DNA from: Pratylenchus scribneri
Lineage: Eukaryota > Nematoda > Chromadorea > Rhabditida > Pratylenchidae
Assembly: GCA_030063045.1 (NCBI GenBank)
Contig: JAQSEB010000084.1
Coordinates: 248,001 to 312,000 of the forward strand
Direction: 5' to 3'
DNA length: 64,000 nucleotides
Made by a program: the position numbers and the translations under genes. Positions within the stretch are counted from its first letter, which is position 1, and each line of letters opens with the position of its first letter. Positions 46,387 through 57,400 of the stretch are shown piece after piece. A model generated the notes under the pieces. The model was not told where the DNA came from. It searched no databases and was given only the letters and a program-made list of their open reading frames with translations.

Positions 46387-46840
46387 AGCCTCGTCTCACA
46401 AATGGCCGATTACGTCGATGTTGCTGATTGTTGCTGGGTTGTTGCCGATCAAAATGATGGGGACGTTGATTTGGACGCTGCTGCCGACTTTGCTGCTGTT
46501 GATGAGGTCGATAGATAGCCTGGGGTTGTCGTTGAAAATTTGCGTTCCAAAAGACCCTTGGTTGAAATTGGGGTCTAGGCCAAAAAGGTTGATGCGCAGG
46601 AATTTGGGGGACAGGCACTTGGATTACGACTGGCTGGATTTGAGGCACCGGTGCTTGTTGTTGAATTGGCGGAGATTGGCGTCGGTCTCTGTTGTTATTT
46701 GGCCGCCGATTTGCAATTCTCCGACTCCTTTCGATCAAAATTTGGGCCGGTGCTGATCGTCGATGAGCCGGTCGATCGTGTCGCCCTCTGTTGTCGGGTG
46801 ATCGTTCGATTCGAGGCCTCCTTGATGAGACACGTTCCAC
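46301..46840 (-). CDS. Leader ORF, Arg/Gln/Pro-rich 179-aa protein, unknown
   Basis: An open frame of 179 codons lies in the element's leader, 154 nt after the 5' LTR, and ends 86 nt inside the Gag frame. It is one reading position away from the polyprotein frame. The product is strongly basic and low in complexity: Arg-rich at both ends, a Pro/Gln/Val-rich middle (repeated VPQIQP and VPQIP words) and Gln-rich later parts, with RRGYGGR near the end. No folded domain is visible. Such composition suits an RNA-binding or disordered accessory protein. Base composition is richer in G and C than the AT-rich polyprotein gene. The long stop-free stretch in a short leader favours coding, but Gln/Arg-rich repeats can stay open by chance. 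It could be a separate protein, a Gag extension reached by frameshifting, or a non-coding leader. Confidence 0.45.
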   Translation of the reverse strand: MERVSSRRPRIERSPDNRGRHDRPAHRRSAPAQILIERSRRIANRRPNNNRDRRQSPPIQQQAPVPQIQPVVIQVPVPQIPAHQPFWPRPQFQPRVFWNANFQRQPQAIYRPHQQQQSRQQRPNQRPHHFDRQQPSNNQQHRRNRPFVRRGYGGRPANHRQIAARPAQYNRNGNERNRL

Positions 46841-46973
46841 TCGATTGAAAATTGAGGAAGACAGTTTTGCCTTAGGCAGGGGAATTCAAAATTATTTTAA
46901 TTTACGACCAAAACCAAAGTTTTTTGCCCCAATGGCAAACCAGATTATTGCCCCAATGGCTCGAAGATTTTCC
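46841..46973 (-). other. 5' leader (non-coding part) of the element
   Basis: The region between the primer-binding site and the first leader ATG. It would hold packaging and dimerisation signals and possibly a splice donor for an env message. No stable hairpin or clear donor could be assigned by eye. GCCCCAATGGC occurs twice on the plus strand (46927-46937 and 46950-46960). Confidence 0.4.
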
Positions 46974-46991
46974 AAATTGGTCGTGGCACCA
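46974..46991 (-). other. Primer-binding site
   Basis: On the sense strand the 5' LTR ends TTCAACA, followed by a 3-nt spacer AAG and then TGGTGCCACGACCAATTT. The TGG start pairs with the universal CCA end of a tRNA, and the next bases predict a tRNA 3' end of GGTCGTGGCACCA. The tRNA could not be named from memory. Position next to the LTR supports the call. Confidence 0.75.
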
Positions 46992-46994
46992 CTT

Positions 46995-47360
46995 TGTTGA
47001 ATCCCAATTGACTCAACAATAATCCAAATTACTCTTTTTACTGAGTCCAATAAAATTATATTTTATCCAAGCAATTTATTTGTGAATGAATTCTTTACTT
47101 TTTGTGAATGATCAGTGGGAATGGTAATAATGGGGGAACAAGCCAAACATTAAATAAAACTACAATGACAAAGCTTTTGGGCGCCAAAAACGAGCACAAA
47201 ATGCGTTGGTTTTGGCCAATGACAAAGCAAAATTTGGGAATTGGGATGGAAATAAATGTGAATGGAAAGGACAAACTAATAAATGGAAATTTAAACGTAA
47301 AAATCAAAAATGTAAAATGTCAATCATCAAACAATCTTTGAATGAACATCGGCTACGACA
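46995..47360 (-). repeat. 5' LTR (366 bp), promoter-bearing copy
   Basis: Direct repeat of 36905-37270 at 10,090 bp distance with one mismatch. Being at the 5' end of the minus-strand transcript, it should carry the active promoter and the start of the R region. No unambiguous TATA box was identified; several AT-rich words are present. TG...CA ends and the flanking GATAG fix its limits. Confidence 0.97.
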
Positions 47361-47365
47361 GATAG
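47361..47365. other. Target-site duplication GATAG (right)
   Basis: Exact partner of 36900-36904. Sequence after it continues the interrupted satellite unit (GGTGAACAAGG), so the join across the element is in phase. Confidence 0.95.
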
Positions 47366-50300
47366 GGTGAACAAGGTGATCGAGTAAGATGCAGGTGGAT
47401 AGGGTGAAGTTGGTGATAAAGGAAAATGCTGGTGGATAGGGTGAACTAGGTGATTAAGGAAAATGCAGGTGGGTAGGGTGAACTAGGTGATTAAGGAAAA
47501 TGCTGGAGGATAGGGTGAACTAGGTGATCGAGTAAGATGCAGGTGGATAGGGTGAACTAGGTGATAAAGGAAAATGCTGGTGGATAGGGTGAACTAGGTG
47601 ATTAAGGAAAATGCAGGTGGGTAGGGTGAACTAGGTGATTAAGGAAAATGCAGGTAGGTTAGGGTGAACTAGGTGATCGAGTAAGATGCAGGTGGATAGG
47701 GTGAACTAGGTGATTAAGGAAAATGCTGGTGGATAGGGTGAACTAGATGATTAAGGAAAATGCAGGTGGGTAGGGTGAACTAGGTGATTAAGGAAAATGC
47801 AGGTAGGTTAGGGTGAACTAGGTGATCGAGTAAGATGCAGGTGGATAGGGTGAACAAGGTGATTAAGGAAAATGCTGGTGGATAGGGTGAACTAGGTGAT
47901 TAAGGAAAATGCAGGTGGGTAAGGTGAACTAGGTGATTAAGGAAAATGCTGGTGGGTAGGGTGAACTAGGTGATTAAGGAAAATGCAGGTGGGAAGGGTG
48001 AACTAGGTGATCGAGTAAGATGCAGGTGGATAGGGTGAACTAGGTGATTAAGGAAAATGCTGGTGGATAGGGTGAACTAGGTGATTAAGGAAAATGCTGG
48101 TGGATAGGGTGAACTTGGTGATTAAGGAAAATGCTGGTGGATAGGGTGAACTAGGTGATTAAGGAAAATGCAGGTGGGTAGGGTGAACTAGGTGATTAAG
48201 GAAAATGCAGGTGGGTAAGGTGAACTAGGTGATTAAGGAAAATGCTGGTGGATAGGGTGAACTAGGTGATTAAGGAAAATGCTGGTGGATAGGGTGAACT
48301 AGGTGATTAAGGAAAATGCTGGTGGATAGGGTGAACTTGGTGATTAAGGAAAATGCTGGTGGATAGGGTGAACTAGGTGATTAAGGAAAATGCTGGTGGG
48401 TAGGGTGAACTAGGTGATTAAGGAAAATGCTGGTGGGTAGGGTGAACTAGGTGATTAAGGAAAATGCTGGTGGGTAGGGTGAACTAGGTGATTAAGGAAA
48501 ATGCTGGTGGATAGGGTGAACTAGGTGATTAAGGAAAATGCTGGTGGATAGGGTGAACTTGGTGATTAAGGAAAATGCTGGTGGATAGGGTGAACTAGGT
48601 GATTAAGGAAAATGCTGGTGGGTAGGGTGAACTAGGTGATTAAGGAAAATGCAGGTGGGTAGGGTGAACTAGGTGATTAAGGAAAATGCAGGTGGGTAGG
48701 GTGAACTAGGTGATTAAGGAAAATGCAGGTGGGTAGGGTGAACTAGGTGATTAAGGAAAATGCTGGTGGATAGGGTGAACTAGGTGATTAAGGAAAATGC
48801 AGGTGGGTAGGGTGAACTAGGTGATTAAGGAAAATGCTGGTGGATAGGGTGAACTAGGTGATTAAGGAAAATGCTGGTGGGTAGGGTGAACTAGGTGATT
48901 AAGGAAAATGCTGGTGGATAGGGTGAACTAGGTGATTAAGGAAAATGCTGGTGGGTAGGGTGAACTTGGTGATTAAGGAAAATGCAGGTGGGTAAGGTGA
49001 ACTAGGTGATTAAGGAAAATGCTGGTGGATAGGGTGAACTAGGTGATTAAGGAAAATGCTGGTGGATAGGGTGAACTAGGTGATAAGGAAAATGCTGGTG
49101 GATAGGGTGAACTTGGTGATTAAGGAAAATGCTGGTGGATAGGGTGAACTAGGTGATTAAGGAAAATGCAGGTGGGTAGGGTGAACTAGGTGATTAAGGA
49201 AAATGCAGGTGGGTAAGGTGAACTAGGTGATTAAGGAAAATGCTGGTGGATAGGGTGAACTAGGTGATTAAGGAAAATGCTGGTGGATAGGGTGAACTAG
49301 GTGATTAAGGAAAATGCTGGTGGATAGGGTGAACTAGGTGATTAAGGAAAATGCAGGTGGGTAGGGTGAACTAGGTGATTAAGGAAAATGCTGGAGGATA
49401 GGGTGAACTAGGTGATCGAGTAAGATGCAGGTGGATAGGGTGAACTAGGTGATAAAGGAAAATGCTGGTGGATAGGGTGAACTAGGTGATTAAGGAAAAT
49501 GCAGGTGGGTAGGGTGAACTAGGTGATTAAGGAAAATGCAGGTAGGTTAGGGTGAACTAGGTGATCGAGTAAGATGCAGGTGGATAGGGTGAACTAGGTG
49601 ATTAAGGAAAATGCTGGTGGATAGGAAGTTGGTGATTAAGGAAAATGCAGTGGATTGGGTGAACTAGGTGATCGAGTAAGATGCAGGTGGGTAGGGTGAA
49701 CTAGGTGATTAAGGAAAATGCTGGAGGATAGGGTGAACTAGGTGATCGAGTAAGATGCAGGTGGATAGGGTGAACTAGGTGATAAAGGAAAATGCTGGTG
49801 GATAGGGTGAACTAGGTGATTAAGGAAAATGCAGGTGGGTAGGGTGAACTAGGTGATTAAGGAAAATGCAGGTAGGTTAGGGTGAACTAGGTGATCGAGT
49901 AAGATGCAGGTGGATAGGGTGAACTAGGTGATTAAGGAAAATGCTGGTGGGTAGGGTGAACTAGGTGATTAAGGAAAATGCTGGTGGGTAGGGTGAACTA
50001 GGTGATTAAGGAAAATGCTGGTGGATAGGGTGAACTAGGTGATTAAGGAAAATGCTGGTGGATAGGGTGAACTTGGTGATTAAGGAAAATGCTGGTGGAT
50101 AGGGTGAACTAGGTGATTAAGGAAAATTCAGGTGGGTAAGGTGAACTAGGTGATTAAGGAAAATGCTGGTGGGTAGGGTGAACTAGGTGATTAAGGAAAA
50201 TGCTGGTGGGTAGGGTGAACTAGGTGATTAAGGAAAATGCTGGTGGATAGGGTGAACTAGGTGATTAAGGAAAATGCTGGTGGATAGGGTGAACTTGGTG

Positions 50301-50999
50301 ATTAAGGAAAATGCTGGTGGATATGGTGAACTAGGTGATTAAGGAAAATGCAGGTGGGTAGGGTGAACTAGGTGATTAAGGAAAATGCAGGTAGGTTAGG
50401 GTGAACTAGGTGATCGAGTAAGATGCAGGTGGATAGGGTGAACTAGGTGATTAAGGAAAATGCAGGTGGGTAGGGTGAACTAGGTGATTAAGGAAAATGC
50501 TGGTGGATAGGGTGAACTAGGTGATTAAGGAAAATGCAGGTGGGTAGGGTGAACTAGGTGATTAAGGAAAATGCTGGTGGATAGGGTGAACTAGGTGATT
50601 AAGGAAAATGCTGGTGGGTAGGGTGAACTAGGTGATTAAGGAAAATGCTGGTGGATAGGGTGAACTAGGTGATTAAGGAAAATGCTGGTGGGTAGGGTGA
50701 ACTTGGTGATTAAGGAAAATGCTGGTGGATAGGGTGAACTAGGTGATTAAGGAAAATGCTGGTGGGTAGGGTGAACTAGGTGATTAAGGAAAATGCAGGT
50801 GGGTAGGGTGAACTAAGTGATTAAGGAAAATGCTGGTGGATAGGGTGAACAAGGTGATCGAGTAAGATGCAGGTGGATAGGGTGAAGTTGGTGATAAAGG
50901 AAAATGCTGGTGGATAGGGTGAACTAGGTGATTAAGGAAAATGCAGGTGGATAGGGTGAACTAGGTGATAAAGGAAAATGCTGGTGGATAGGGTGAACT

Positions 51000-51495
51000 A
51001 GGTGATTAAGGAAAATGCTGGTGGATAGGGTGAATTTGGTGATTAAGGAAAATGCTGGTGGATAGGGTGAACTAGGTGATTAAGGAAAATGCTGGAGGAT
51101 AGGGTGAACTAGGTGATTAAGGAAAATGCAGGTGGGTAGGATGAACTAGGTGATCGAGTAAGATGCAGGTGGGTAGGGTGAACTAGGTGATTAAGGAAAA
51201 TGCAGGTAGGTTAGGGTGAACTAGGTGATTAAGGAAAATGCTGGTGGATAGGGTGAACTAAGTGATTAAGGAAAATGCAGGTGGGTAAGGTGAACTAGGT
51301 GATTAAGGAAAATGCTGGTGGATAGGGTGAACTAGGTGATTAAGGAAAATGCAGGTGGGTAGGGTGAACTAAGTGATTAAGGAAAATGCAGGTGGGTAAG
51401 GTGAACTAGGTGATTAAGGAAAATGCTGGTGGATAGGGTGAACTAGGTGATTAAGGAAAATGCAGGTGGGTAGGGTGAACTAGGTGATTAAGGAA
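51000..51495. repeat. Left-block-type patch inside right satellite
   Basis: From GAATTTGG at 51032 to about 51495 the variant order (CTGGAGG, GTAGGATG, GATCGAG type, 38-bp GGTTAGGG type, two CTAAGTG/GTAAGG pairs) is that of the 519-bp higher-order repeat, with the same spacing as 12792-13250 (constant offset 38,240 bp at both markers checked). It is isolated in otherwise differently organised units. Confidence 0.7.
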
Positions 51496-54400
51496 AATGC
51501 AGGTAGGTTAGGGTGAACTAGGTGATCGAGTAAGATGCAGGTGGATAGGGTGAACTAGGTGATTAAGGAAAATGCTGGTGGATAGGAAGTTGGTGATTAA
51601 GGAAAATGCAGGTGGATTGGGTGAACTAGGTGATCGAGTAAGATGCAGGTGGGTAGGGTGAACTAGGTGATTAAGGAAAATGCAGGTAGGTTAGGGTGAA
51701 CTAGGTGATCGAGTAAGATGCAGGTGGATAGGGTGAACTAAGTGATTAAGGAAAATGCAGGTGGGTAAGGTGAACTAGGTGATTAAGGAAAATGCTGGTG
51801 GATAGGGTGAATTAGGTGATTAAGGAAAATGCAGGTGGGTAGGGTGAACTAGGTGATTAAGGAAAATGCTGGTGGGTAGGGTGAACTAGGTGATTAAGGA
51901 AAATGCAGGTGGGTAGGGTGAACTAGGTGATTAAGGAAAATGCTGGTGGGTAGGGTGAACTAGGTGATTAAGGAAAATGCTGGTGGATAGGGTGAACTAG
52001 GTGATTAAGGAAAATGCTGGTGATAGGGTGAACTTGGTGATTAAGGAAAATGCTGGTGGATAGGGTGAACTAGGTGATTAAGGAAAATGCAGGTGGGTAG
52101 GGTGAACTAGGTGATTAAGGAAAATGCAGGTGGGTAGGGTGAACTAGGTGATTAAGGAAAATGCTGGTGGATAGGGTGAACTAGGTGATTAAGGAAAATG
52201 CTGGTGGATAGGGTGAACTAGGTGATTAAGGAAAATGCTGGTGGGTAGGGTGAACTAGGTGATTAAGGAAAATGCTGGTGGGTAGGGTGAACTAGGTGAT
52301 TAAGGAAAATGCTGGTGGGTAGGGTGAACTAGGTGATTAAGGAAAATGCTGGTGGATAGGGTGAACTAGGTGATTAAGGAAAATGCTGGTGGATAGGGTG
52401 AACTTGGTGATTAAGGAAAATGCTGGTGGATAGGGTGAACTAGGTGATTAAGGAAAATGCTGGTGGGTAGGGTGAACTAGGTGATTAAGGAAAATGCAGG
52501 TGGGTAGGGTGAACTAGGTGATTAAGGAAAATGCAGGTGGGTAGGGTGAACTAGGTGATTAAGGAAAATGCAGGTGGGTAGGGTGAACTAGGTGATTAAG
52601 GAAAATGCTGGTGGATAGGGTGAACTAGGTGATTAAGGAAAATGCAGGTGGGTAGGGTGAACTAGGTGATTAAGGAAATGCTGGTGGATAGGGTGAACTA
52701 GGTGATTAAGAAAAATGCTGGTGGGTAGGGTGAACTAGGTGATTAAGGAAAATGCTGGTGGATAGGGTGAACTAGGTGATTAAGGAAAATGCTGGTGGGT
52801 AGGGTGAACTAAGTGATTAAGGAAAATGCTGGTGGATAGGGTGAACTAGGTGATTAAGGAAAATGCAGGTGGGTAGGGTGAACTAGGTGATTAAGGAAAA
52901 TGCTGGTGGATAGGGTGAACTAGGTGATTAAGGAAAATGCTGGTGGGTAGGGTGAACTAGGTGATTAAGGAAAATGCTGGTGGATAGGGTGAACTAGGTG
53001 ATTAAGGAAAATGCTGGTGGGTAGGGTGAACTTGGTGATTAAGGAAAATGCAGGTGGGTAAGGTGAACTAGGTGATTAAGGAAAATGCTGGTGGATAGGG
53101 TGAACTAGGTGATTAAGGAAAATGCTGGTGGGTAGGGTGAACTAGGTGATTAAGGAAAATGCAGGTGGGTAGGGTGAACTAGGTGATTAAGGAAAATGCA
53201 GGTGGGTAGGGTGAACTAGGTGATTAAGGAAAATGCAGGTGGGTAGGGTGAAACTAGGTGATTAAGGAAAATGCTGGTGGATAGGGTGAACTAGGTGATT
53301 AAGGAAAATGCAGGTGGGTAGGGTGAACTAGGTGATTAAGGAAAATGCTGGTGGATAGGGTGAACTAGGTGATTAAGGAAAATGCTGGTGGGTAGGGTGA
53401 ACTAGGTGATTAAGGAAAATGCTGGTGGATAGGGTGAACTAGGTGATTAAGGAAAATGCTGGTGGGTAGGGTGAACTAAGTGATTAAGGAAAATGCTGGT
53501 GGATAGGGTGAACTAGGTGATTAAGGAAAATGCAGGTGGGTAGGGTGAACTAGGTGATTAAGGAAAATGCTGGTGGATAGGGTGAACTAGGTGATTAAGG
53601 AAAATGCTGGTGGATAGGGTGAACTAGGTGATTAAGGAAAATGCTGGTGGGTAGGGTGAACTAGGTGATTAAGGAAAATGCTGGTGGATAGGGTGAACTA
53701 GGTGATTAAGGAAAATGCTGGTGGGTAGGGTGAACTTGGTGATTAAGGAAAATGCAGGTGGGTAAGGTGAACTAAGTGATTAAGGAAAATGCTGGTGGAT
53801 AGGGTGAACTTGGTGATTAAGGAAAATGCTGGTGGGTAGGGTGAACTAGGTGATTAAGGAAAATGCAGGTGGGTAAGGTGAACTAGGTGATTAAGGAAAA
53901 TGCTGGTGGATAGGGTGAACTTGGTGATTAAGGAAAATGCTGGTGGGTAGGGTGAACTAGGTGATTAAGGAAAATGCTGGTGGATAGGGTGAACTAGGTG
54001 ATTAAGGAAAATGCTGGTGGGTAGGGTGAACTTGGTGATTAAGGAAAATGCAGGTGGGTAAGGTGAACTAGGTGATTAAGGAAAATGCTGGTGGATAGGG
54101 TGAACTTGGTGATTAAGGAAAATGCTGGTGGGTAGGGTGAACTAGGTGATTAAGGAAAATGCAGGTGGGTAAGGTGAACTAGGTGATTAAGGAAAATGCT
54201 GGTGGATAGGGTGAACTTGGTGATTAAGGAAAATGCTGGTGGGTAGGGTGAACTAGGTGATTAAGGAAAATGCTGGTGGATAGGGTGAACTAGGTGATTA
54301 AGGAAAATGCTGGTGGATAGGGTGAACTAGGTGATTAAGGAAAATGCTGGTGGGTAGGGTGAACTAAGTGATTAAGGAAAATGCTGGTGGATAGGGTGAA

Positions 54401-57400
54401 CTAGGTGATTAAGGAAAATGCAGGTGGGTAGGGTGAACTAGGTGATTAAGGAAAATGCTGGTGGATAGGGTGAACTAGGTGATTAAGGAAAATGCTGGTG
54501 GATAGGGTGAACTAGGTGATTAAGGAAAATGCTGGTGGATAGGGTGAACTAGGTGATTAAGGAAAATGCTGGTGGGTAGGGTGAACTAGGTGATTAAGGA
54601 AAATGCTGGTGGATAGGGTGAACTAGGTGATTAAGGAAAATGCTGGTGGGTAGGGTGAACTTGGTGATTAAGGAAAATGCAGGTGGGTAAGGTGAACTAG
54701 GTGATTAAGGAAAATGCTGGTGGATAGGGTGAACTTGGTGATTAAGGAAAATGCTGGTGGGTAGGGTGAACTAGGTGATTAAGGAAAATGCAGGTGGGTA
54801 AGGTGAACTAGGTGATTAAGGAAAATGCTGGTGGATAGGGTGAACTTGGTGATTAAGGAAAATGCTGGTGGGTAGGGTGAACTAGGTGATTAAGGAAAAT
54901 GCTGGTGGATAGGGTGAACTAGGTGATTAAGGAAAATGCTGGAGGATAGGGTGAACTAGGTGATTAAGGAAAATGCAGGTGGGTAGGATGAACTAGGTGA
55001 TCGAGTAAGATGCAGGTGGGTAGGGTGAACTAGGTGATTAAGGAAAATGCAGGTAGGTTAGGGTGAACTAGGTGATCGAGTAAGATGCAGGTGGATAGGG
55101 TGAACTAAGTGATTAAGGAAAATGCAGGTGGGTAAGGTGAACTAGGTGATTAAGGAAAATGCTGGTGGATAGGGTGAACTAGGTGATTAAGGAAAATGCA
55201 GGTGGGTAGGGTGAACTAGGTGATTAAGGAAAATAATGGTGGATAGGGTGAACTTGGTGATTAAGGAAAATGCTGGTGGATAGGGTGAACTAGGTGATTA
55301 AGGAAAATGCAGGTGGGTAGGGTGAACTAGGTGATTAAGGAAAATGCAGGTGGGTAGGGTGAACTAGGTGATTAAGGAAAATGCTGGTGGATAGGGTGAA
55401 CTAGGTTATTAAGGAAAATGCTGGTGGGTAGGGTGAACTAGGTGATTAAGGAAAATGCAGGTGGGTAGGGTGAACTAGGTGATTAAGGAAAATGCTGGTG
55501 GATAGGGTGAACAAGGAGATTAAGGAAAATGCAGATGGGTAGGGTGAACTAGGTGATTAAGGAAAATGCAGGTGGGTAGGGTGAACTAGGTGATTAAGGA
55601 AAATGCTGGTGGATAGGGTGAACTAGGTGATTAAGGAAAATGCTGGAGGATAGGGTGAACTAGGTGATTAAGGAAAATGCAGGTGGGTAGGATGAACTAG
55701 GTGATTAAGGAAAATGCTGGTGGGTAGGGTGAACTAGGTGATTAAGGAAAATGCAGGTGGGTAGGGTGAACTTGGTGATTAAGGAAAATGCTGGTGGATA
55801 GGGTGAACTAGGTGATTAAGGAAAATGCAGGTGGGTAGGGTGAACTAGGTGATTAAGGAAAATGCAGGTGGGTAGGGTGAACTAGGTGATTAAGGAAAAT
55901 GCTGGTGGATAGGGTGAACAAGGAGATTAAGGAAAATGCAGATGGGTAGGGTGAACTAGGTGATTAAGGAAAATGCAGGTGGGTAGGGTGAACTAGGTGA
56001 TTAAGGAAAATGCTGGTGGATAGGGTGAACTAGGTGATTAAGGAAAATGCTGGAGGATAGGGTGAACTAGGTGATTAAGGAAAATGCAGGTGGGTAGGAT
56101 GAACTAGGTGATTAAGGAAAATGCTGGTGGGTAGGGTGAACTAGGTGATTAAGGAAAATGCAGGTGGGTAGGGTGAACTTGGTGATTAAGGAAAATGCTG
56201 GTGGATAGGGTGAACTAGGTGATTAAGGAAAATGCAGGTGGGTAGGGTGAACTAGGTGATTAAGGAAAATGCAGGTGGGTAGGGTGAACTAGGTGATTAA
56301 GGAAAATGCTGGTGGATAGGGTGAACTAGGTTATTAAGGAAAATGCTGGTGGGTAGGGTGAACTAGGTGATTAAGGAAAATGCAGGTGGATAGGGTGAAC
56401 TTGGTGATTAAGGAAAATGCTGGTGGATAGGGTGAACTTGGTGATTAAGGAAAATGCTGGTGGATAGGGTGAACTAGGTGATTAAGGAAAATGCAGGTGG
56501 GTAGGGTGAACTAGGTGATTAAGGAAAATGCAGGTGGGTAGGGTGAACTAGGTGATTAAGGAAAATGCTGGTGGATAGGGTGAACTAGGTTATTAAGGAA
56601 AATGCTGGTGGGTAGGGTGAACTAGGTGATTAAGGAAAATGCAGGTGGGTAGGGTGAACTAGGTGATTAAGGAAAATGCTGGTGGATAGGGTGAACTTGG
56701 TGATTAAGGAAAATGCTGGTGGGTAGGGTGAACTAGGTGATTAAGGAAAATGCAGGTGGGTAAGGTGAACTAGGTGATTAAGGAAAATGCTGGTGGATAG
56801 GGTGAACTAGGTGATTAAGGAAAATGCTGGTGGGTAGGGTGAACTAGGTGATTAAGGAAAATGCTGGTGGATAGGGTGAACTAGGTGATTAAGGAAAATG
56901 CTGGTGGGTAGGGTGAACTAAGTGATTAAGGAAAATGCTGGTGGATAGGGTGAACTAGGTGATTAAGGAAAATGCAGGTGGGTAGGGTGAACTAGGTGAT
57001 TAAGGAAAATGCTGGTGGGTAGGGTGAACTAGGTGATTAAGGAAAATGCTGGTGGATAGGGTGAACTAGGTGATTAAGGAAAATGCAGGTGGGTAGGGTG
57101 AACTAGGTGATTAAGGAAAATGCAGGTGGGTAGGGTGAACTAGGTGATTAAGGAAAATGCAGGTGGGTAGGGTGAACTAGGTGATTAAGGAAAATGCTGG
57201 TGGATAGGGTGAACTTGGTGATTAAGGAAAATGCTGGTGGATAGGGTGAACTAGGTGATTAAGGAAAATGTTGGTGGGTAGGGTGAACTAGGTGATTAAG
57301 GAAAATGCTGGTGGGTAGGGTGAACTAGGTGATTAAGGAAAATGCTGGTGGGTAGGGTGAACTAGGTGATTAAGGAAAATGCTGGTGGATAGGGTGAACT

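Larger units (their letters stand above)
36905..47360 (-). mobile_element. Complete BEL/Pao LTR retrotransposon with env
   Basis: A 10,456-bp element transcribed from the minus strand. Visible parts in transcription order are the 5' LTR (46995-47360), a primer-binding site, a leader with a 179-codon ORF, a 3,049-codon gag-pro-pol-env frame and the 3' LTR (36905-37270). The protease-RT-RNase H-integrase order with a DUF5641-like tail, a DUF1759-like Gag and a 5-bp target duplication place it in BEL/Pao (Belpaoviridae). The Gn/Gc-like env resembles that of the nematode Cer/Tas groups. With no stop or frameshift and LTRs 365/366 identical, it is a young copy that may be capable of activity. It has inserted into the 37-bp satellite. 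Confidence 0.96.

Noticed and set aside
46974..46991. Naming the primer tRNA
   Set aside because: The predicted 3' end GGTCGTGGCACCA could not be matched to a specific tRNA without a database of the host's tRNA genes.
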